Part shown: piece after piece, positions 48,891 through 54,017 of the stretch | Numbering within the stretch: the stretch's first letter is position 1 | How the letters are laid out: every line of letters begins with the position of its first letter | Position numbers and translations under genes: made by a program | Assembly (NCBI GenBank): GCA_029856045.1 | Contig: JAHQWG010000009.1 | Span: 1 to 54,017 of the forward strand | Direction: 5' to 3' | Length of the DNA stretch: 54,017 bases | Source: Promethearchaeia archaeon | GTDB taxonomy: Archaea; Asgardarchaeota; Lokiarchaeia; Sigyniarchaeales; SOKP01 | The notes under the pieces: generated by a model | Seen by the model: the letters and a program-made list of their open reading frames with translations, nothing else | Database searches by the model: none | Told to the model about the DNA's origin: nothing

Positions 48891-49854
48891 AATCGCAATG
48901 ATATTGATATGGGTTCTATTATCTTTTATATTCGCCCTTTTCTATGAATGGTTTGACAGGAAGGTATATGCACGTTTTCAAAATAGGGTTGGACCACAAA
49001 TAACAGGTTATAAAGGAATATTGCAACCTTTGGCTGATTTTATTAAATTATTGAAGAAAGAGAGCATATTTCCAGTAGGAAGTAATACTTTTTTGATAAT
49101 ATTCTCTGCAATATCATCAGTTGCACTTATATTTTTTATATTGCTTTTTATTCCTCTTTATGATTTTAATGCTCCACTTTCGTTTAATGGAGATTTGATA
49201 TTACTATTCGGGATCGGAGTACTCATCGATATTTTAATTATCATAACTGGTTATTCCGTTGCTTGTCCCTATTCAAATGCAGGTGCAGCGCGAGAGGCTG
49301 AAATGATAATTTCCATTGAAATACCTTTCGGGGTATCATTAGCAACAATAATTGCTATATCCAAATCAATAAGTATAAAAGAAAATTTAATATTTCAATC
49401 CTTAGGCGTTCCTCTGATAATATTCGCCCCTTTGGGTTTTATTGCATACATACTCAGTAGCATGGCAAAAGTAGAGAAAGTCCCTTTTGATGCTCCAAAT
49501 GCTGAGTCAGAAATTGTAGCAGGATGGTCAACTGAAATCAGTGGGAGAACTTTAGCATTGTTCAGACTTTCCTCAGACCTTGATCTGTTTTTCTTGGCTT
49601 CTTTTGGAGCAGTCATTTTCCTAGGTGGTCCAACACTCCCTTATTTTAATCTTCCCGAATTATTGTTTTTTAATCAGATTTTGAATTTCATAATATTATT
49701 TATTAAAACATTAGGAATAATTTTTCTAATTACGATGATAAGAAGCCTTACGGCAAGATATCGTATTGATCAAGTAATTAAATTCTTTTGGAAAATTATT
49801 ATTCCATTAGCGATGCTGAACTTAATTGCAATCATTATGTTTGGTTTGGGGTGA
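48883..49854 (+). CDS. Complex I/group 4 hydrogenase membrane subunit H (NuoH/EchB-like)
   Basis: A 323-residue membrane protein with about eight helices. Family signatures are DRKVYARFQNRVGPQITG, GILQPLADFIKLLKKESIFP (canonical 'G-x-x-Q-P-x-a-D-x-x-K-L-x-x-K-E'), AAREAEMIISIEIPFGVSLA with the conserved Glu residues, and PFDAPNAESEIVAGWSTEIS, matching 'P-F-D-x-x-E-A-E-x-E-x-V-x-G-x-x-x-E-Y/I-S-G'. It links the peripheral arm to the ion-pumping arm. GGAGG precedes ATG at 48883. Confidence 0.9.
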   Translation: MNKIAMILIWVLLSFIFALFYEWFDRKVYARFQNRVGPQITGYKGILQPLADFIKLLKKESIFPVGSNTFLIIFSAISSVALIFFILLFIPLYDFNAPLSFNGDLILLFGIGVLIDILIIITGYSVACPYSNAGAAREAEMIISIEIPFGVSLATIIAISKSISIKENLIFQSLGVPLIIFAPLGFIAYILSSMAKVEKVPFDAPNAESEIVAGWSTEISGRTLALFRLSSDLDLFFLASFGAVIFLGGPTLPYFNLPELLFFNQILNFIILFIKTLGIIFLITMIRSLTARYRIDQVIKFFWKIIIPLAMLNLIAIIMFGLG

Positions 49855-49860
49855 TACAAT

Positions 49861-50115
49861 ATGGAAATTTATATCATGTCACTAATCTTTTTTATTTTGA
49901 TAATAATAATCACATTAGCAATCTATTATGTAGATAAATTAATGGATGCCGTTATTTTTTTTACACTATTCAATATACTAATAGGAATATTTTACATATT
50001 GTTGGGTTATACTCTCTTGGGTATATTTCAGATAACAGTATATTCTGTTTCAATGGCAACTTTATTGTTTTATGTTATAAGTTTAATGGGAGGGGAAAAT
50101 AATAAAGAAGAGTAA
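49861..50115 (+). CDS. Small membrane subunit, NuoJ N-half/MbhD-like
   Basis: An 84-residue, three-helix protein (residues ~4-21, 26-45, 53-75). The pattern DKLMDAVIFFTLFNILIG followed by LLGIFQITVYSVSMATLLFY matches the first half of NuoJ or the MbhD/MnhB-type subunit of membrane hydrogenases and antiporters, where 'h-x-A-x-x-Q-i-x-v-Y-x-G/S' is conserved. NuoJ appears split here, as in Mbh and Mrp complexes, with the second half in the next gene. GGTGAT lies five bases before ATG at 49861. The last bases carry the GGGAGGGG that serves the next gene. Confidence 0.68.
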   Translation: MEIYIMSLIFFILIIIITLAIYYVDKLMDAVIFFTLFNILIGIFYILLGYTLLGIFQITVYSVSMATLLFYVISLMGGENNKEE

Positions 50116-50374
50116 AATCTTTTTATGTGTATTTTTGTTCTTATCAGTGGTAATTGCTATTCTTTATGCCGTCGAATTTGGGAATATTCAAAGCAATTAT
50201 GTTAATAACGCTAGTGATATATTAATAGGAGACAATGATGAATCATTTAATGTAATGATAAGTAAATTTGTTTGGGAATATAGAGGGCTGGAGATTATCA
50301 TAATAGCATTTATATTACTTGGTATATATGCGGGTATTTCAGCACAAATAAGGAAAGTCAATAATAAGGGGTGA
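50102..50374 (+). CDS. Small membrane subunit, NuoJ C-half/MbhE-like
   Basis: A ~90-residue protein with an N-terminal helix (IFLCVFLFLSVVIAILYAV), a polar loop, and a C-terminal helix in VWEYRGLEIIIIAFILLGIY, which fits the conserved '[YF]-R-x-x-[DE]-x-x-x-E/I' helix of MbhE/MnhB-type subunits. The frame has no ATG, GTG or TTG between a TAA at 50084 and a TTG at 50135, and that TTG would remove half of the first helix. ATA at 50102 sits eight bases after GGAGG and is proposed as the start. It overlaps the preceding gene by 14 bases. Confidence 0.62.
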   Translation: MKKSKIFLCVFLFLSVVIAILYAVEFGNIQSNYVNNASDILIGDNDESFNVMISKFVWEYRGLEIIIIAFILLGIYAGISAQIRKVNNKG

Positions 50375-50381
50375 TATAAAA

Positions 50382-50696
50382 ATCGATATAATAGTGCTTA
50401 TGTTCTTTTTAATAATTATTGAGTTTTTCATAGGTTTAGTAATTGCTGCTAGTAGTAAAAATGTAATTAAGATAATAATTGGGGTGGAAATTTTAATAAA
50501 TATAGCAAATGCATTTTTAGTCTTTTTTTCTGTTTATTTTTCGGGGGGCAGTTTAAACCCTCTCGTTGTAACTATCGTTATGATCTCAACAATAATTGCA
50601 GCAATCGTTGCTGCATTTCTTCTAATTATTATTTATATGATGCAAGAAAAATTTGATACACTTGATGCTGAAAAAATTAGTGAGCTTCGGTGGTGA
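50382..50696 (+). CDS. Complex I subunit K-like (NuoK/MrpC/MbhG family)
   Basis: A ~105-residue, three-helix protein. EFFIGLVIAASSKNVIKIII, then GVEILINIANAFLVFFSV, fits the NuoK/MrpC signature 'i-G-l-x-x-x-l-x-x-x-n-x-i-k-i-l-i-G-i-E-i-l-x-n-a-x-n', including the membrane Glu needed for proton transfer. PLVVTIVMISTIIAAIVAAF is the third helix ('A-L-V-L-T-x-I-V-I-x-x-a-x-x-A'; Met-Ile here). By spacing from AAGGGGTGAT the start would be ATC at 50382 (six bases after the site); GTG at 50394 is the first standard start, without a site. It precedes the truncated antiporter gene by three bases. Confidence 0.75.
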   Translation: MDIIVLMFFLIIIEFFIGLVIAASSKNVIKIIIGVEILINIANAFLVFFSVYFSGGSLNPLVVTIVMISTIIAAIVAAFLLIIIYMMQEKFDTLDAEKISELRW

Positions 50697-50699
50697 GAT

Positions 50700-51809
50700 A
50701 TGTATAAAGACGCGTGGCTAATATGTTTAACTCCAATAATCGGTTCATTCATTGTATATGGAATCGCAAAGTGGAAGAAATCATATACCGGCTATTTCTC
50801 GTTAGGTATATCGATAATTAATTTATTTTTATCGTTGAAAATTTTATATGATATAACAATATCTACTCCATCGCTTCCCTACCAAGATGTATTCAGAATT
50901 TATTTGATAATTATTATTGCCTTTATTTCAATTTTGTTTTTTTTCTATAGTTTGGAACATATACATGAAGATATCAACTTAGGTCAATATTGGTTCTGGA
51001 TAAATTTCTACTTAGGTTCTATTTTTATTTTATTGCTATCAAATATCGGTATTGAAATGGTATTAGCAATTTTAATGGTCTATTTCTCTAATTTGGGATT
51101 AATTTCGTTTCAGTATAAAAAAAGTGATGCAATTCCAGTTATTAGAATTGATATTGAAGACAAATATAATCGCCACTGCGGAATTAAAGCTATAATAACT
51201 ACTATAATCGCTATTAGTTTTATGGAGGTTATAATAATTTTACTTGAATTTGCAACAAAGAATTCTTTATTTCGTTTTACTTTTGAGTCATTCTATTTTC
51301 AATTACTTATAGGGGGTTTTATGATAGCTTACCCTTTTTATTTTGCAATAGAAATTTTTCCTTATGTCATATCATCGAAATCTCTTATGAAAGATATATA
51401 TAAGATTTTAGAAAATCAAGTGATCCTAAATCCTTTTTATCGTTTTTTTCTCCAAAGTATTAACAAATTAGGTAATTTAATGGAAAGCTTTCATTTATCA
51501 ATTGATAAGCTTTATCATAGTATTCCCCATGGGATTAACAAGTTAGGAAGTGCAATGAAAAGTTTTCATCAATATATCGATAAATTTTATCATCTCATCC
51601 CCCGTGGGATTAACAAGTTGGGTACCATCATGAGAAAATTCCATACATCACTTGATAAGCTTTACAGCATATTTGGATGTAGTGTTGGAAAGTTTGGTGG
51701 TATTATAAGGAAATTTCACTCTGGAAAAATTAATTTAAATTTAGTTTATTTTGTTGTTTGTATGTTTTTATCCCTTTTTTTTATATATATAATAATAATG
51801 GTGAGGTAA
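50700..51809 (+). CDS. Truncated antiporter-like (NuoL/MrpA-like) subunit with a 25-residue tandem repeat
   Basis: A 369-residue membrane protein that keeps only the two ends of an antiporter-like subunit. Residues ~1-240 have about seven helices and fit the NuoL start: IISILFFFYSLEHIHED (canonical 'YS-x-x-Y-M-x-x-d'), a ring-like INFYLGSIFILLLSN, then GIKAIITTIIAISF (canonical 'A-x-K-A-f-i-x-t-r-i-g-D'). The central helices carrying the proton-channel Lys and His are missing. Residues 254-353 consist of four copies of a 25-residue unit resembling the amphipathic C-terminal tail of NuoL. The final IIRKFHSGKINLNLVYFVVC matches the 'lqtGxlxxYllym' end. It probably no longer pumps ions and may be structural. 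Start ATG 50700 with GGTGAG. Confidence 0.6.
   Translation: MYKDAWLICLTPIIGSFIVYGIAKWKKSYTGYFSLGISIINLFLSLKILYDITISTPSLPYQDVFRIYLIIIIAFISILFFFYSLEHIHEDINLGQYWFWINFYLGSIFILLLSNIGIEMVLAILMVYFSNLGLISFQYKKSDAIPVIRIDIEDKYNRHCGIKAIITTIIAISFMEVIIILLEFATKNSLFRFTFESFYFQLLIGGFMIAYPFYFAIEIFPYVISSKSLMKDIYKILENQVILNPFYRFFLQSINKLGNLMESFHLSIDKLYHSIPHGINKLGSAMKSFHQYIDKFYHLIPRGINKLGTIMRKFHTSLDKLYSIFGCSVGKFGGIIRKFHSGKINLNLVYFVVCMFLSLFFIYIIIMVR
51459..51758 (+). repeat. Four tandem copies of a 75-base coding repeat
   Basis: Within the truncated antiporter gene, 75-base units start at 51459, 51534, 51609 and 51684. The encoded units begin INKLGNLMESFHLSIDKLYH, INKLGSAMKSFHQYIDKFYH, INKLGTIMRKFHTSLDKLYS and VGKFGGIIRKFHSGKINLNL. 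Conserved positions (I-N-K-L-G, M, F-H, I/L-D-K-L/F-Y) fit an amphipathic helix. Copies 2 and 3 also share DNA stretches such as GGGATTAACAAGTT, so part of the expansion is recent. Confidence 0.85.
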
Positions 51810-51815
51810 AAAAAA

Positions 51816-53324
51816 ATGTCAGAATTAATGTTAGAATTAAATATCTATCTATTTCCTATAACTCTACCGCTAATCGCAGCTGTAATAGTTTTAATTACTG
51901 GAAAGTGCCAAGAAAGTAAAAAGATATTGGGAGGAATCAGTACAGTTAGTTCTCTTATAGTTATATATTTTTCTTTCTTAAATTTAATCAAGTCTCAAAC
52001 CGCTCCTATTCTTCTCAACTTTAATACTGGAGGAACAATTATTGCAATTGATAGTCTTTCTGCGTTGATATCGCTTATCTCATCCATTCTTGGAATGATA
52101 GTAGCTCTTTATAGCATTGGCTACCTAGAGGAGGAAAGAATAACCGAATTCTATTTTCTACTCTTATTAATGATTTCAGCGTTAAATGGTGTTGCTTACT
52201 CCGGTGATCTCGTAACTCTTTACGTATTCTCTGAATTTCTTGCAATAACCGCTTATGTTCTGGTTGCATTTTATAGAAATAAGGAGGCTATTGAAGCGTC
52301 ATTTAAGTATATAATAATGGGTTCAATCGGTGCAGCCTTTGCATTGTTTGGAATAGCATATGTCTACATCATTTCAGGCACTACTGACTTAGCACAATTA
52401 CATGGTGTATTAAATAATCAACCCTCTGCGATTTATTATTTCCTTCTTATCATGTTCGTGTTTGGATTTGGTGTGAAGTCAGCAATCTTTCCGCTCCATA
52501 CATGGTTACCAGATGCACATTCAGCAGCTCCATCGGGAGTAAGTGCGATGCTTTCAGGAATTGTTATTGAAGTAGAATTGTACGCATTACTAAAGATATT
52601 AGCTTCTCTCTTTTACAATGGAACTACTTTACCTTTTGATGATATAACAATAGTTTTTTTGTTTATAATAGCTGCTTTAACTATTACAATACCAAATCTA
52701 ACGGCATTAGTACAAGAAGATATCAAAAGAATGTTAGCTTATTCCAGTGTCTATAATGTGGGTTTGATGTTAGTAGGTATAGCAGTGGGTACTCAAATGG
52801 CTTTATCAGCAACAATATTTCATATTCTAAATCATGAAATAGCAAAAGCATCTATGTTTATCTGTGCTGGAGCATTTATCAAAGAGGCAAAAACAAGGGA
52901 AATAGACAAAATGAGGGGGATAGGAACTATAATGAAAATTACAGGAACGATATTTACCATAACTGCATTCTATATAGCATGTTTTCCACCATTAGGAATG
53001 TTTTGGAGTAAATTATTTCTAATAGAGGTTACAATTGAATCTTCACAACAGGTTGGTTGGTTGGGAATTGTGCTTGCTGTTTTAATTGTGTTGAACAGTG
53101 TAATTTCTATAGGCTACTACTATGGTGTTCTCGTAAAAAAAATAGTATTTATTCCTAAAAATGAAATCTTAAAAGATATTCGTGAAGTTTCAGAAAAAAG
53201 TAAGATCATATTAACATCTGAGATAATACTTCTTGCAATTATGCTACTGATAAGCATCTTTTCAATTTTTATATTTGATATAATTAAAGCTTGTGTAATT
53301 TCTTTCTTATCAATTTATAGTTGA
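51816..53324 (+). CDS. Antiporter-like proton-translocating subunit (NuoM/N/MrpD-like)
   Basis: A 502-residue protein with about 14 transmembrane helices. The hallmarks are intact: YVFSEFLAITAYVLVAFYR with the TM5 Glu ('l-F-E-x-x-s-l-x-s-Y-x-L'), FKYIIMGSIGAAFALFGIAY, FGFGVKSAIFPLHTWLPDAH with the TM7 Lys and the P-L-H-x-W-L-P-D-A-H block, APSGVSAMLSGIVIEVELYA, VQEDIKRMLAYSSVYNVGLM (TM8-9 loop 'q-x-D-i-K-r-x-l-A-Y-S-S-v') and FHILNHEIAKASMFICAGA. It is the only complete ion-pumping antiporter subunit in this part of the operon. GAGGT precedes ATG at 51816. Confidence 0.92.
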   Translation: MSELMLELNIYLFPITLPLIAAVIVLITGKCQESKKILGGISTVSSLIVIYFSFLNLIKSQTAPILLNFNTGGTIIAIDSLSALISLISSILGMIVALYSIGYLEEERITEFYFLLLLMISALNGVAYSGDLVTLYVFSEFLAITAYVLVAFYRNKEAIEASFKYIIMGSIGAAFALFGIAYVYIISGTTDLAQLHGVLNNQPSAIYYFLLIMFVFGFGVKSAIFPLHTWLPDAHSAAPSGVSAMLSGIVIEVELYALLKILASLFYNGTTLPFDDITIVFLFIIAALTITIPNLTALVQEDIKRMLAYSSVYNVGLMLVGIAVGTQMALSATIFHILNHEIAKASMFICAGAFIKEAKTREIDKMRGIGTIMKITGTIFTITAFYIACFPPLGMFWSKLFLIEVTIESSQQVGWLGIVLAVLIVLNSVISIGYYYGVLVKKIVFIPKNEILKDIREVSEKSKIILTSEIILLAIMLLISIFSIFIFDIIKACVISFLSIYS

Positions 53325-53338
53325 GGTGTTATATTCAT

Positions 53339-53833
53339 ATGTCTGAAGGAATTGATTCTTTAAAACAACTTGAGGAGGTTTCTTTAGAGCATAAGGCAGA
53401 TAAAAATATCTATTTTTTCAAAATTGATAAAAAAAAATATCTCAATACCGCAAGATACCTAAGGGAACATGAATTCAGAAGGTTATTAACTGTAGGTGCG
53501 GTGGACTGGATAAAAGATAATTTATTTGAGGTATATTTTATCTTACATAATATGAACAAGAATGTTTATGTTAAAATTTCTACGTGCTTACCACGAATAA
53601 ATAAAGTTAAAATTGAAAGTATATCAAAAATATGGTTTAATGCTGCGTTGCACGAAAGGGAAATATGGGAAATGTTCGGTATAATCTTTGATGGGAATAA
53701 AATGTTAAAACCATTGTTTTTAGAAAATTGGATAGGACCACCTCCATTTAGAAAGGATTTTGATTGGAGGAAATACGTAAAAGAAAATTTCAATATAACA
53801 ATGCCAGAATTTAGAAGAGATAAAGCAAAATGA
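53339..53833 (+). CDS. Complex I/hydrogenase subunit C (30-kDa, NuoC-like)
   Basis: A ~164-residue peripheral-arm protein. The signature near the C-terminus is FNAALHEREIWEMFGIIFDG (canonical 'w-x-e-R-E-x-y-D-x-f-G-i-x-F-x-g'), followed by NWIGPPPFRKDFDWRKYVK (canonical 'd-W-x-g-x-P-l-R-K-D-y'). The N-terminal half has a short alpha-beta region typical of the family. The start is ATG at 53339, with GAGGTG ten bases upstream; the reading frame also extends back to a TTG at 53321. It overlaps the next gene by ATGA. NuoC docks with NuoD in complex I or with the hydrogenase large subunit. Confidence 0.85.
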   Translation: MSEGIDSLKQLEEVSLEHKADKNIYFFKIDKKKYLNTARYLREHEFRRLLTVGAVDWIKDNLFEVYFILHNMNKNVYVKISTCLPRINKVKIESISKIWFNAALHEREIWEMFGIIFDGNKMLKPLFLENWIGPPPFRKDFDWRKYVKENFNITMPEFRRDKAK

Positions 53834-54017
53834 TCAAGAATACACTTAATATTATAAAAACAGGATTAAAACTATTAATAAGAAAACCCATTACATATAA
53901 ATTTCCTCCTGAGATGCCAGTCTCAAAAAAATTTAGGGGACGGCATAAATTTCATCCAAAAAAGTGTATATCTTGTGGAATATGTTCCAAAATATGCCCT
54001 AATGGAGCGCTTGAGAT
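53830..54017 (+). CDS. Ferredoxin-like subunit (NuoI/EchF-like), N-terminal part
   Basis: The first 62 residues of a polyferredoxin-type subunit; the gene runs off the window. After a basic start (MIKNTLNIIKTGLKLLIRKP), the stretch PPEMPVSKKFRGRHKFHP leads into KCISCGICSKICPNGALE, a [4Fe-4S] cluster-binding C-x2-C-x2-C-x3-C-P motif as in NuoI. The segment 'P-x-x-f-R-G-x-h-x-f' before the first cluster is typical of NuoI. A second cluster motif is expected beyond the end. It starts at ATG 53830, overlapping the NuoC-like stop. Confidence 0.88.
   Translation, partial: MIKNTLNIIKTGLKLLIRKPITYKFPPEMPVSKKFRGRHKFHPKKCISCGICSKICPNGALE

Noticed and set aside
50700-51809. A pseudogene remnant of NuoL
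   Set aside because: The frame is intact, has a proper ribosome-binding site and lies within a gap-free operon, and the repeats preserve conserved residues, so a functional truncated subunit is more likely.
1-54017. Insertion sequences, prophage or integrated plasmid
   Set aside because: No transposase, integrase, capsid or replication gene, and no long terminal repeats were seen; base composition looks even along the window.

Overview
The window is AT-rich DNA (roughly 30% G+C by eye) from an archaeon, most probably an Asgard archaeon of the Lokiarchaeia type. Archaeal signs are the PheS (N-terminal winged-helix part) and PheT subunits, an archaeal/eukaryotic-type phosphopantetheine adenylyltransferase, a DUF1512-like protein, TTTATATA promoter elements and T-run terminators. 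The Asgard assignment rests on eukaryote-like proteins: a protein with four UBC/RWD-like domains and a RING-like finger, a degenerate Ras-like G domain with a zinc ribbon, and a large tandem winged-helix protein resembling the UFM1 ligase UFL1. No rRNA or tRNA gene was seen, so the taxonomy is an inference.

Layout. 1-301: end of a sirtuin. 484-9036: three large secreted, membrane-anchored surface proteins sharing an IPG-[FY] + TM + Lys/Arg C-terminus. 9180-13207: a duplicated-motif zinc-ribbon protein, a 7-TM protein, the pseudo-GTPase and a radical SAM protein. 13320-16498: two purine genes (IMPDH family, PurH). 16690-20726: a small winged-helix protein, the UFL1-like protein and a HAD phosphatase. 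20880-25564: a tightly coupled four-gene phosphonate operon (PEP mutase-nucleotidyltransferase fusion, phosphonopyruvate decarboxylase, phosphonoacetaldehyde reductase, LicC/PntC-like cytidylyltransferase), facing a TagF-like glycerophosphotransferase. 26955-28610: the UBC/RWD-RING protein. 28691-31919: dTDP-rhamnose genes rmlABCD. 32044-38874: a small ORF, a bacterial-type RNase PH, then pheA, pheT, pheS, coaD and a small membrane protein. 39062-47998: DUF1512-like protein, two SCP2-like proteins, pyruvate phosphate dikinase, a phosphodiesterase, an Fe-alcohol dehydrogenase and an aldehyde:ferredoxin oxidoreductase. 48122-54017: a ribbon-helix-helix gene, an operator-like repeat region, and the first nine genes of a complex I/group-4-hydrogenase-like operon that runs off the end.

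How it fits together. The phosphonate operon, the TagF-like transferase and the rhamnose genes suggest a surface glycan or lipid decorated with a phosphonate, probably 2-hydroxyethylphosphonate activated as a CMP ester. The alcohol dehydrogenase, ferredoxin-linked aldehyde oxidoreductase, pyruvate phosphate dikinase and ion-pumping complex suggest anaerobic, ferredoxin-based energy metabolism. PheS, PheT and PheA form one phenylalanine unit whose leader contains two mutually exclusive hairpins. Several genes have no ATG/GTG/TTG at the position marked by a strong Shine-Dalgarno sequence and seem to start at ATA or ATC. Two others look like one-base homopolymer frameshifts near the start.
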